DNA of 7,521 nt from Actinomycetes bacterium (GCA_030597945.1 JAUVQW010000050.1:1-7521), one strand, 5' to 3'. Counted from the first letter of the stretch, positions 1 to 5,789 are shown. Notes: generated by a model from the letters alone, not told the origin. Numbers and translations are program-made.

Positions 1-617
1 GGGGCTAATCTATCGAAGGCTTCGATAACAGTTGTCTCTACCCCCATCGTATTGAAGATTGTCGCAAACTCAAGACTGATATAGGCACCGCCGATGATCA
101 CAATGGATTTTGGCAGAACCTCAAGCTCTAACGCAGTTGTGCTTGTAAGAAAATTTACTGAATCTAAGCCGTCTATGGGTGGAAAGAGAGGGGCCGCTCC
201 CGCAGCTATCAAGACGTTTTCTGGCTCGATCATTCGATCGTCCGCTAACACGACCCGCTCGCCCTTAAAGGTGGCCGTGGCGCTTAATATTTCGATACCA
301 GCTCTTTCTAGTGCAGACTTACCAGAATCCCTCATCCTTCGTGTCATATAGTTCTGGTGTTCTTTAATTAGATTAAAGCCGTTTTTTCGCTTTGATTCGA
401 CACCGAATTCCTCGGCATCTTCGGCAGCTCTTATGAGGTTAGCGCCGTGTAACAATACTTTGGTGGGAACACATCCTACATTTGTACAGGTACCGCCGAG
501 CTTGCCCTTCTCGATAATAATTACTTTTTTACCAAGATTTGCGGCGGCCATAGCCGCTGTCGTGCCAGCCGAACCGCCGCCTATTACTAGCAAATCATAG
601 TTAGAGTCGCTGTTCAT
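1..617 (-). CDS. FAD-dependent pyridine nucleotide-disulfide oxidoreductase (N-terminal part, cut by window edge)
   Basis: Class I flavin disulfide reductase family (dihydrolipoamide dehydrogenase, mercuric reductase, glutathione reductase type). Such enzymes pass electrons from NAD(P)H through FAD to a redox-active cysteine pair. Translating the minus strand from ATG 617-615 gives 205 residues and no stop before the edge. The FAD Rossmann motif GGGSAG is at residues 13-18, with the ribose-binding Glu at 36. The redox motif GGTCTNVGCVPTK is at 41-53 (Cys44, Cys49), and the second FAD motif VLIAAGAAP at 135-143. The NAD(P)H-binding loop begins at about residue 174 and reads GGAYIS where GxGxxG/A is usual. 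The dimerization domain and its His-Glu pair lie beyond the window. The gene follows the 25-residue microprotein by 9 nt, with GGAG just before the ATG, so the two are probably co-transcribed. The fragment cannot separate MerA-like from lipoamide- or thioredoxin-reductase-like roles. Family assignment is very sure, substrate unknown. Confidence 0.95.
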   Translation of the reverse strand, partial: MNSDSNYDLLVIGGGSAGTTAAMAAANLGKKVIIIEKGKLGGTCTNVGCVPTKVLLHGANLIRAAEDAEEFGVESKRKNGFNLIKEHQNYMTRRMRDSGKSALERAGIEILSATATFKGERVVLADDRMIEPENVLIAAGAAPLFPPIDGLDSVNFLTSTTALELEVLPKSIVIIGGAYISLEFATIFNTMGVETTVIEAFDRLA

Positions 618-626
618 CTCCGATAC

Positions 627-704
627 CTAGGCATCAGGATGTGAATCTTTCTTATGCTCTTCTAGGTCATCGACTTCCATTCCACACATAGGACACTTAG
701 ACAT
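627..704 (-). CDS. 25-residue C2H2 zinc-finger-like microprotein
   Basis: Complete tiny ORF from ATG 704-702 to TAG at 629-627. The protein begins MSKCPMCGMEVDD and ends EEHKKDSHPDA. Cys4-x2-Cys7 and His17-x4-His22 form a compact C2H2-type metal site, with a shorter middle spacing (9 residues) than a classical zinc finger. The CPMCGM segment also resembles the DPVCGM start of YHS metal-binding domains. A near-perfect Shine-Dalgarno AGGAGGT lies 7 nt before the ATG, the strongest ribosome site in the window and good evidence of translation despite the size. The stop is 9 nt before the flavin oxidoreductase start, indicating one operon. A role in metal or thiol chemistry linked to that enzyme is inference only. 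Similar short CxxC...HxxxxH proteins are usually annotated as hypothetical zinc-finger proteins. Confidence 0.75.
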   Translation of the reverse strand: MSKCPMCGMEVDDLEEHKKDSHPDA

Positions 705-711
705 ACGTGCC

Positions 712-718
712 ACCTCCT
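712..718 (-). promoter_or_regulatory. Strong Shine-Dalgarno site of the microprotein gene
   Basis: AGGAGGT on the minus strand, complementary to the 16S rRNA 3' end over seven bases, with 7 nt spacing to ATG 704. It is the main evidence that the 25-codon ORF is a real gene. Confidence 0.8.
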
Positions 719-737
719 CTTTTTTTTATACTTCATT

Positions 738-767
738 AAGATATTTCGTTATTTAAGGAATAGTAAA
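738..767 (-). promoter_or_regulatory. Weak candidate promoter for microprotein-oxidoreductase operon
   Basis: On the minus strand, TTTACT (767-762) and TATCTT (743-738) are separated by 18 bp, each matching 4 of 6 consensus bases. It lies 34 bp before the start codon in an AT-rich 108 bp gap, so a 5' leader of roughly 25-30 nt would result. Read-through from the membrane-protein gene upstream is an equally possible source of transcription. Confidence 0.22.
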
Positions 768-787
768 CCTCGCATTTTGGATTATCT

Positions 788-819
788 CGCTTAAGTGCTC
801 ATAGGATATAGTTTAAGCG
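788..819 (-). repeat. Inverted repeat across the end of the membrane-protein gene
   Basis: CGCTTAA (788-794) and TTAAGCG (813-819) are perfect 7 bp inverted arms around an 18 nt loop. The right arm contains the TAA stop of the membrane-protein gene. RNA from either strand could form this hairpin. No T-tract follows on the minus strand, so it is not a standard intrinsic terminator. It may protect a 3' end or attenuate read-through into the microprotein operon, or be chance. Confidence 0.35.
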
Positions 820-1238
820 GATTTCCTCTGACCCTTTAGCTCAGGCCCCAGTTCTTCCGACATATATTTTGCCTGACCGGCAAGTATGCCCAAGATGGAT
901 GCCAACTGCAATCCTATTCCAAAAAGCAATAGACCCATACCTAAAAACTGTGTTCCACCAGACCAAGCCCTAAGTATTTCAATGCTTCTCCATAGATTTA
1001 CAGGCTCTACATCATCGGCAAGACTATTGCTTACGCTCTCATTTACCTTGGCTTCATCTCTCGTCTGCTTATCGAACGACCAATAATCAGCACTCCAAGC
1101 AGATAGGACAATACTCGCAACAAAGAACACTCCTATAAGAATGATACCGATTATCATAAAAAATCTTCCTACCCCACCCATCATCAGTGCTCTCTTTGGA
1201 TCAGGAGCAAATTCAGCTAACGAACTCTTCATCTCCAT
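813..1238 (-). CDS. Two-TM membrane protein of unknown function
   Basis: Not recognised as a named family. The ORF is open from 1256, but GGAGG lies inside that longer version, 6 nt before ATG 1238-1236. That start is preferred and gives 141 residues beginning MEMKSSLAEF. A short basic-plus-acidic cytoplasmic-looking segment is followed by TM1 at about residues 26-48 (very Ile/Val/Phe rich). Next comes a roughly 48-residue polar loop (49-96) with many Asp, Glu, Ser and Trp and no cysteine. TM2 is at about 97-120 (Gly/Leu/Ile rich), and the tail of about 20 residues is charged. By the positive-inside rule both ends are likely cytoplasmic and the acidic loop external, but this is inference. The gene lies upstream of the microprotein-oxidoreductase pair on the same strand, with a 108 bp gap and an inverted repeat between them, so it may be a separate transcript. 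Confidence 0.8.
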   Translation of the reverse strand: MEMKSSLAEFAPDPKRALMMGGVGRFFMIIGIILIGVFFVASIVLSAWSADYWSFDKQTRDEAKVNESVSNSLADDVEPVNLWRSIEILRAWSGGTQFLGMGLLLFGIGLQLASILGILAGQAKYMSEELGPELKGQRKSA

Positions 1239-1244
1239 CACTAA

Positions 1245-1249
1245 CCTCC
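1245..1249 (-). promoter_or_regulatory. Ribosome binding site that sets the membrane-protein start
   Basis: GGAGG on the minus strand, 6 nt before ATG 1238. It sits within the first codons of the longer open frame that begins at 1256, and that longer version has no comparable site, so 1238 is the better start. A GTG at 1241-1239 is one codon upstream and less well spaced. Confidence 0.7.
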
Positions 1250-1294
1250 ATTCCATTTAGATAATATCTTTTAATCTTATTTTCCTTTATGCAT

Positions 1295-1349
1295 TGCTTG
1301 TAAACGCAATTTATGTGGTGAGGTCTCTGTCACGAGCAAATTGCAAGCA
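1295..1349. repeat. Nested imperfect inverted repeat (hairpin-forming)
   Basis: Three nested arm pairs share one axis: TGCTTG (1295-1300) with CAAGCA (1344-1349), GCAATTT (1306-1312) with AAATTGC (1338-1344), and GTGA (1318-1321) with TCAC (1330-1333). The two outer pairs share base 1344. Internal loops are small and the apical loop is 8 nt. The element starts 56 bp upstream of the membrane-protein start codon and would lie in its leader or promoter. No T-tract flanks it, so it is not a plain terminator. It could be an operator or a structured leader. Confidence 0.4.
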
Positions 1350-1377
1350 TGACGTCTATAAAAGAGGAGAGTGATGT

Positions 1378-1518
1378 TTATGCTGTTTTCATCAGTGCCT
1401 CCCTTAAGATGACCCGAAACAGTCGTTCTTCTTTAGGCAATATTCTCCAACGACTTACAAAGATTTTCAGTAAAAAAGAGGTTCTTTCCTCTACATTGAT
1501 ATGGAATCTTTTTGACAC
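1378..1518 (-). CDS. Possible 46-residue small protein (low confidence)
   Basis: An open frame runs from GTG 1518-1516 to TAA 1380-1378 on the minus strand. It would encode a basic, helix-prone peptide that begins MSKRFHINVEERTSFLLKIF, continues with SRWRILPKEERLFRVILREA and ends LMKTA. The pattern of alternating charged and hydrophobic residues looks protein-like. Against it, there is no Shine-Dalgarno before the GTG, a 47-codon open frame is not rare in AT-rich DNA, and its start overlaps the candidate thioredoxin promoter. A shorter form from the TTG 20 codons before the stop has GGAG 4 nt upstream. I do not recognise it. Confidence 0.2.
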   Translation of the reverse strand: MSKRFHINVEERTSFLLKIFVSRWRILPKEERLFRVILREALMKTA

Positions 1519-1540
1519 CTAAAATTTCGATCAATATGTT
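1512..1540 (+). promoter_or_regulatory. Candidate sigma70-type promoter for the thioredoxin gene
   Basis: TTGACA (1512-1517) is a perfect -35 consensus. After exactly 17 bp comes TATGTT (1535-1540), a 4 of 6 match to the -10 box. Transcription would begin near 1547, leaving a 5' leader of about 110 nt before ATG 1660. The AT-rich TATATT (1619-1624), much nearer the gene, has no good -35 partner. Confidence 0.5.
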
Positions 1541-1647
1541 AATCCCATAAATTATTGGAAATCTTTAAGATGTTGCATTCATTGGGATTTAAAGTGTAAA
1601 AAAAGCAAGTAAGGGTTATATATTTTAGTAGGCAATAACAAGTAAAC

Positions 1648-1654
1648 GGGGTGA
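1648..1654 (+). promoter_or_regulatory. Ribosome binding site that sets the thioredoxin start
   Basis: GGGGTGA ends 5 nt before ATG 1660. The GTG at 1651 that would extend the frame by three codons is itself part of this site, so translation most likely starts at 1660. Confidence 0.7.
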
Positions 1655-1659
1655 AAAAT

Positions 1660-2022
1660 ATGGCACGAGATGTAAGCGCAAACGAGTGGGAAGATGTTGT
1701 CACTAATTCTGAAAAACCGGTGTTTGTTGATTACTGGCATGACCAATGTGTCTGGTGCACTAGGCTGGCACCTGTTTATGAAGAATTATCAAATGAATTT
1801 GAAGACGCGGAATTCGCAAAACTAAACATAAGAGGGACGGCGGAGAATTTAAAGCTTGCTCAAGAGCACGGCATTATGAGCACACCGACTATCAAAGTCT
1901 TTTGTAATGGTCGAGAAGTAGGAGAAACTGTCGGGTTTATGGAAAAAGAAGCACTGAGAAGTGAATTAACAAGGCTCCTCGAAGCAAGCGAGACCTGTCA
2001 TGATAGTTCAGAGGCGGCTTAA
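1660..2022 (+). CDS. Thioredoxin-family protein with CVWC active site
   Basis: A single-domain thioredoxin fold protein of 120 residues starting MARDVSANEW. The normal landmarks are present: the strand KPVFVDYWHDQ leading to the active site (Cys30-Val-Trp-Cys33), the strand AKLNI (53-57), and STPTIKVF with cis-Pro76. It closes with a helix after the GFMEKEALR segment. No signal peptide is visible, so it is probably cytoplasmic. The dipeptide between the cysteines is Val-Trp rather than the Gly-Pro of classical thioredoxins, and the Trp usually just before the first Cys is Gln29. Both changes should alter redox potential and partner choice. Two further cysteines (82, 113) lie outside the active site. 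It could be a dedicated disulfide reductase or chaperone-like thioredoxin rather than the housekeeping one. The flavin disulfide reductase encoded about 1 kb away is a possible but unproven partner. The gene is monocistronic, ending at the terminator at 2038. Confidence 0.95.
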   Translation: MARDVSANEWEDVVTNSEKPVFVDYWHDQCVWCTRLAPVYEELSNEFEDAEFAKLNIRGTAENLKLAQEHGIMSTPTIKVFCNGREVGETVGFMEKEALRSELTRLLEASETCHDSSEAA

Positions 2023-2037
2023 GAGCCGACCTCTTTT

Positions 2038-2069
2038 AAAAAAGCGCCCTATTTAGGGGCGCTTTTTTT
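2038..2069. terminator. Bidirectional intrinsic terminator
   Basis: Stem GCGCCC (2044-2049) pairs with GGGCGC (2057-2062) around a 7 nt loop. AAAAAA precedes it and TTTTTTT follows, so it works as a rho-independent terminator on both strands. It ends the thioredoxin transcript (plus, stop at 2022) and the GH15-SDR-gnd operon (minus, stop at 2089). A smaller stem AAGAG/CTCTT (2021-2025 with 2031-2035) sits just before it on the plus side. Confidence 0.92.
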
Positions 2070-2088
2070 ATTGTCTTTTTTTAGAGAT

Positions 2089-3033
2089 CTACATTTTTTC
2101 GATCCTCGATATCTTTCTCTCTTTTGCGATATAACTATCTCTTCCAATCGGGTGTCCTCCAAAACCATTTCTCATTAACGCTATCGCCCGGTAATCGTCA
2201 CTAGGTTTTGATCTGGACTTAAATAGTTCCATTATCGACTGAGTGATGACCGGTATTGGGATCTCCTTGTTGATAGCATACTGGGCCAGCCAGTTTACCT
2301 CACCTGTATCTTCTATGTGTGTATTTACTTTACTAAAATCTTGTTCTCTTAGACCCTTTTCCATAAGCTCGATCAACCAGCTTCTTATTACTGACCCGTT
2401 CGACCAGTTCTTGAAGAGTGCTGCCATATCATAATCGAATTCACTTCTTTTAAGAAGCTCGACACCCTCGCCTATAGCTTCAAGCATTCCAAATTCAATT
2501 CCATTATGCACCAGTTTTGAAAAATGGCCGCTTCCCGGTCTACCTGTATGTACATATCCATCTTTTACAGCCAACTTTTTAAGATAGGGTGCCGCTTTCT
2601 TTATCCCATCGTCTTGGCCTCCGACCATAAAGCAAGCACCATTACGCGCGCCCTCGATGCCGCCACTCGTTCCACAATCAAGAAAATAGATACCATTTTT
2701 ACGAAGCTCTTTCTCGCGCCTGATGGAGTCTAAATAGAAGGAATTTCCGCCATCCATAAGAACATCGCCCTTGTCGAGAAATGGCAACAACTCGCCTATC
2801 ACCTTATCGATAACTTTGCCAGCCGGAAGCGAGAGGTAGATGATGCGGGGGCGATCAAGATTTTTAAAAAACTTTTCGTAATCGGTCTCTATTTTTATGC
2901 CTTGCCTGGATAGCCTTGGGTTTTTCTTCATTTCTTTCCCGATTACTTTAATACCCTTTTCATTTGCCTGAAGGGCCAGATTGCCTCCCATTTTTCCTAG
3001 TCCTATTATTCCAAGCGTTCTTTCTTTTACCAT
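2089..3033 (-). CDS. gnd: 6-phosphogluconate dehydrogenase, decarboxylating, short type
   Basis: Oxidatively decarboxylates 6-phosphogluconate to ribulose 5-phosphate. At 314 residues it belongs to the short class (around 300 residues) rather than the 470-residue class. The N-terminal Rossmann motif GLGKMG is at 11-16. The substrate-site segments are MDGGNS (93-98) and CGTSGGIEGARNG (120-132). The catalytic Lys173 is in KLVHNGIE (173-180), with Glu180 the likely second catalytic residue. TGEVNWLA (243-250) and RNGFGGH (288-294) close the active site. Glu34 follows the second Rossmann strand in IGKEMKKN, where an acidic residue usually favours NAD+ over NADP+, but the neighbouring lysines leave cofactor choice open. 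The start is ATG 3033, with GGAGG 9 nt upstream. It is the last gene of a three-gene operon, 56 bp after the glucose dehydrogenase gene, and ends at the shared terminator. Confidence 0.95.
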   Translation of the reverse strand: MVKERTLGIIGLGKMGGNLALQANEKGIKVIGKEMKKNPRLSRQGIKIETDYEKFFKNLDRPRIIYLSLPAGKVIDKVIGELLPFLDKGDVLMDGGNSFYLDSIRREKELRKNGIYFLDCGTSGGIEGARNGACFMVGGQDDGIKKAAPYLKKLAVKDGYVHTGRPGSGHFSKLVHNGIEFGMLEAIGEGVELLKRSEFDYDMAALFKNWSNGSVIRSWLIELMEKGLREQDFSKVNTHIEDTGEVNWLAQYAINKEIPIPVITQSIMELFKSRSKPSDDYRAIALMRNGFGGHPIGRDSYIAKERKISRIEKM

Positions 3034-3089
3034 ATTGATAAACCTCCTTTTTTCCCACTCCTACCCTCCAGGGTCAAAGTAGTAACTAT

Positions 3090-3899
3090 CTACTCTGATG
3101 ACCAGGCAGTCCTAAAATCGGGGTAGAGTGTAAGGCCGCCGCAGGCGTAAATTGTCTGTCCGGTAATATAAGAGGCGTCATCAGAGGCTAAGAAGGCCGC
3201 CACTGCCGCGATTTCTTCAGATGTCCCCGCCCTTCCCATCGGTATATGGCTTTCCACGCTCTCTTTTTTGGAAGGATCGTCGATCCATGATTTATTTATA
3301 GGTGTAACTATCGCCCCGGGTCCGATAGCGTTTACCCTAATTCCATCTCCGGCGTATTCAAGAGCGAGCGTTTTTGTCATGTTTCCCATTCCCCCTTTGC
3401 TTACCGAGTAGCCGATAAAGTCGGGTTTTGGAATCATCTCATGTACACTGGAATTATTGATTATGACTCCCCCGTCTCTTCTTTTTATAAAATGATCAAG
3501 AGCTTCCCTGGCGCAGAGAAACGCCCCTCTTAGATTGACGCTTAATACTTGATCAAAATCTTCTATGGTCATCTGGGCACTAGGGGCTGCCTTCTGTATG
3601 CCGGCATTATTAATGAGAACATCAAGCCTTCCCCATTCATTGATCACCTGATTAAACATCTCTTTTACTTGTTCTTCGTCGGAAACATCGGCGCCGACTA
3701 CAATATTCTTGCAACCAGACTCTTTTACCGCATCGCAAGCGCGCTTTACGAGAGCTTCCGTTTCCTCAGCTTCGTTGGGAGTCTTTCGGTAATTGATAGC
3801 GATATTAGCGCCTTCATCAGCGAATCGAACAGCGATTGCCTGTCCGATACCGGAAGATCCGCCGGTAACAAGGACATTTCTTCCAGCTAATCTATTCAT
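3090..3899 (-). CDS. SDR-family glucose 1-dehydrogenase
   Basis: Classical short-chain dehydrogenase/reductase, 269 residues, most like Bacillus-type glucose 1-dehydrogenase. It should oxidise beta-D-glucose to gluconolactone with NAD(P)+. The coenzyme motif TGGSSGIG is at 12-19, and NYRK (36-39) carries a basic residue after the second strand, which permits NADP+. NNAG is at 97-100 and structural Asn122 is in SVNLRG. The catalytic triad is Ser151 (in SSVHE), Tyr164 and Lys168 (YSVSK). The segments SSVHEMIPKP, IGPGAIVTPIN, HIPMG and the ending GGLTLYPDF recall the Bacillus megaterium enzyme from memory, which supports glucose specificity over a generic SDR. The region 40-62 is slightly longer than usual. 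The start ATG 3899 overlaps the GH15 stop as ATGA, so translation is coupled, and AGGAGA lies about 9 nt upstream. It is the middle gene of the operon. Substrate remains an inference by family resemblance. Confidence 0.92.
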   Translation of the reverse strand: MNRLAGRNVLVTGGSSGIGQAIAVRFADEGANIAINYRKTPNEAEETEALVKRACDAVKESGCKNIVVGADVSDEEQVKEMFNQVINEWGRLDVLINNAGIQKAAPSAQMTIEDFDQVLSVNLRGAFLCAREALDHFIKRRDGGVIINNSSVHEMIPKPDFIGYSVSKGGMGNMTKTLALEYAGDGIRVNAIGPGAIVTPINKSWIDDPSKKESVESHIPMGRAGTSEEIAAVAAFLASDDASYITGQTIYACGGLTLYPDFRTAWSSE

Positions 3900-5737
3900 C
3901 TATCAGTATCTCCTACTGGTTGGGGTCCCATCTGCTTCTTGCCCTTTGCCCGCCCCAAATAAAGAGCACTATTTATAAGGCCGATGTGGCTGAAAGCTTG
4001 GGGGTAGTTTCCAAGAAGGTTCTTGGTGACAGGATCAATCTCTTCAGAGAAAAGGCCGAGGGGGCTTATGTGTTTTAAGACATTTAGAAAGACCTTCTCA
4101 GCCTCTTCTACCCTATCGGACATTGCTAATACATCTACAAGCCAAAACGAACAAAGGATAAAAGCGCCTTCCTTGCCGCTCAAGCCGTCCTCTCCGTTAT
4201 ATCTGTAGACAAGACCATCTTCTGTCATCAGATCGCTTAATGTCTTTTCTATCGTTCCCTGGACCATAGGGTCATCAATAGGCAAGAATTCCATTATTGG
4301 CATCAGCAGGTTGGTGGCGTCCAATACGTCGCTATCATACGATTGCACAAAGGAGTTGAGTTCGGCATTAAATCCCCTCTCGATGATGGTCTCTCTTATT
4401 CTTTCTCTTTCTCTATGCCACTTACTTGTATCGTCACTAACACCTATCATCTCGGCCACCTTGATTCCCCTATCGATCGCGACCCAGCACATCAACTTAG
4501 AATAGACAAAGTGCTTCTCATCACCTCTTACTTCCCATATTCCCGCATCCTTCGTCACCCAGACGTCGACGCAGTGATCGACGATTCTCTTTAAGAATAT
4601 CCAGATATCCTCTGACAATCCGTTTTCATACCTGCCCACATCATAGATGGCGCTTATCAGCTCTCCAAAAACGTCATGTTGCTTTTGGCCTGCCGCTCCA
4701 TTTCCTATCCTAACCGGCCTGGAATCAAGATAGCCGCTTAAGTGCCCCAATATTTCTTCGGTCTGTTCCTTTTCTCCATGTAAACTGTAAAGAATATTGA
4801 TGTCAGCTGGGTCCTTTGTGCCAGTACATATACTCATAAACCAGTTTAAATGACTCTTTGCTTCTGAAATATGGCCGAGGTTAAAAAGTGCTTGAACACT
4901 AAACGATGCGTCCCTTATCCAATTGAACCTGTAATCCCAATTACGATCGCCGCCTATCACCTCTGGCAAGGAAGTTGTAGGTGCCGCGGATATCGATCCC
5001 GCTTGTTGATGAGTGAGTAATTTTAATATTAGACCACTCCTTGTTATCTGATCGTGCCAGGGGCCATCAAAGACGCATACTTTTCTCTCACAATTATGGC
5101 TCCAATCTTGCCAAAATTTCTTTGTACTTTCTAACAGATCCTCACATACTTTTCTATCTAAGGGCTCTTTGTGGCCGTATAGCAGGACTATCCATACTTC
5201 ATCACCTTCATCGACCTTAAATCTTGCGGTAGCCTTGCCTCCCTCAACTTCTAGAGGTATTTTAGCGTTTAAGAACAGCTCTTCTCCGCCTCCAGTGGCA
5301 ATGACTCCTTGAGGGCCTAGAGTAAGGGTCGTCTCTGCTCTGGCGTAATCGAATCTGGGGCTAAACTCCAAACGAAATTCTACCGAGCCTCTAGTTGCGC
5401 TTACTTTTCTGTATATTGCCTGATGAGAGATTTCATCGTCGCTGTCCCATCCCTTTAAAGGCATAAAATCGGTTATAGTCCCTACCGAATCCGAAGCGGT
5501 AGTAAATTCGGTGACAAGAACATTAGTATTTTCAATATAATTCTGCCTGGATTGATAATCGTCTAGAGGCGATATCCTAAACCGGCCACCCTTATCATCG
5601 TCAAGGATGGCTGCAAACACGCTTTTTGACTCGATATGGGGAAAGCAACACCAATCAATCGATCCGTCTACCCCCGTTAAGGCGCACGTATCAAGATTAC
5701 CAATAATGCCGTAGTCCTCTATTTTTTTATAAACCAT
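3896..5737 (-). CDS. Glycoside hydrolase family 15 (glucoamylase/trehalase-like)
   Basis: A 613-residue enzyme with the two-part layout of bacterial GH15 proteins. An N-terminal beta-rich trehalase-like domain (about 1-220) opens with the family start YGIIGNLDTCALTGVDGSID. A C-terminal (alpha/alpha)6 barrel follows (about 225-600). Signature segments are GGDRNWDYRFNWIRDASF (262-279), GIWEVRG (399-405) with the general acid Glu402, and GLFSEEIDP (561-569) with the base Glu565 or Glu566. NYPQAFSHIGLINSALYL (577-594) then follows. Members cleave terminal alpha-glucosidic bonds with inversion. Known activities include glucoamylase, glucodextranase and trehalase, and the sequence alone does not decide. 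No signal peptide is seen, so it is probably cytoplasmic and acts on trehalose, imported oligosaccharides or stored glucan. The start is ATG 5737, with AAGGA 4 nt upstream. It is the first gene of the operon and releases the glucose that the next gene can oxidise. Confidence 0.95.
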   Translation of the reverse strand: MVYKKIEDYGIIGNLDTCALTGVDGSIDWCCFPHIESKSVFAAILDDDKGGRFRISPLDDYQSRQNYIENTNVLVTEFTTASDSVGTITDFMPLKGWDSDDEISHQAIYRKVSATRGSVEFRLEFSPRFDYARAETTLTLGPQGVIATGGGEELFLNAKIPLEVEGGKATARFKVDEGDEVWIVLLYGHKEPLDRKVCEDLLESTKKFWQDWSHNCERKVCVFDGPWHDQITRSGLILKLLTHQQAGSISAAPTTSLPEVIGGDRNWDYRFNWIRDASFSVQALFNLGHISEAKSHLNWFMSICTGTKDPADINILYSLHGEKEQTEEILGHLSGYLDSRPVRIGNGAAGQKQHDVFGELISAIYDVGRYENGLSEDIWIFLKRIVDHCVDVWVTKDAGIWEVRGDEKHFVYSKLMCWVAIDRGIKVAEMIGVSDDTSKWHRERERIRETIIERGFNAELNSFVQSYDSDVLDATNLLMPIMEFLPIDDPMVQGTIEKTLSDLMTEDGLVYRYNGEDGLSGKEGAFILCSFWLVDVLAMSDRVEEAEKVFLNVLKHISPLGLFSEEIDPVTKNLLGNYPQAFSHIGLINSALYLGRAKGKKQMGPQPVGDTDR

Positions 5738-5789
5738 CAGATCCTTTCTTTTATGACGATCAGCAAAACAAGCAATCGATTTATTAAAT

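Larger units (their letters stand above)
1257..1659. other. Divergent intergenic region, about 0.4 kb
   Basis: This AT-rich gap lies between the minus-strand membrane-protein gene and the plus-strand thioredoxin gene. It holds a nested inverted repeat (1295-1349), a weak 46-codon minus-strand ORF (1378-1518), a strong candidate promoter for thioredoxin (1512-1540) and its roughly 110 nt leader. On the minus strand TTTACA (1304-1299) could be a -35 for the membrane-protein gene, but no convincing -10 lies at the right distance. I see no tRNA, no known riboswitch and no insertion sequence end. Confidence 0.6.

Noticed and set aside
94..351. Plus-strand open frame of 85 codons at the left end
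   Set aside because: It is antisense to the flavin oxidoreductase, whose minus-strand frame carries both FAD motifs and the redox cysteines.
1374..1412. 12-codon plus-strand ORF after AGAGGAG, and a 4-codon minus-strand ORF after GGGAGG near 1392
   Set aside because: SD-like sequences are present, but the products are too short to judge, lead into no gene in phase, and show no leader-peptide features such as repeated codons with an attenuator.
1472..1493. Hairpin AGAGG/CCTCT followed by TTTTTT on the minus strand
   Set aside because: Stem of only 5 bp with three GC pairs and no minus-strand gene ending here. Too weak to call a terminator.
3063..3094. Short dyads ACCCT-CC-AGGGT and AGTAG/CTACT between the glucose dehydrogenase and gnd genes
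   Set aside because: Arms of 5 bp; the first has a 2 nt loop too small for an RNA hairpin. No T-tract, and the genes look co-transcribed.
3549..3890. Plus-strand open frame of 113 codons within the glucose dehydrogenase gene
   Set aside because: It is antisense to a clear SDR reading frame with all catalytic motifs. No ribosome site or recognisable protein feature.
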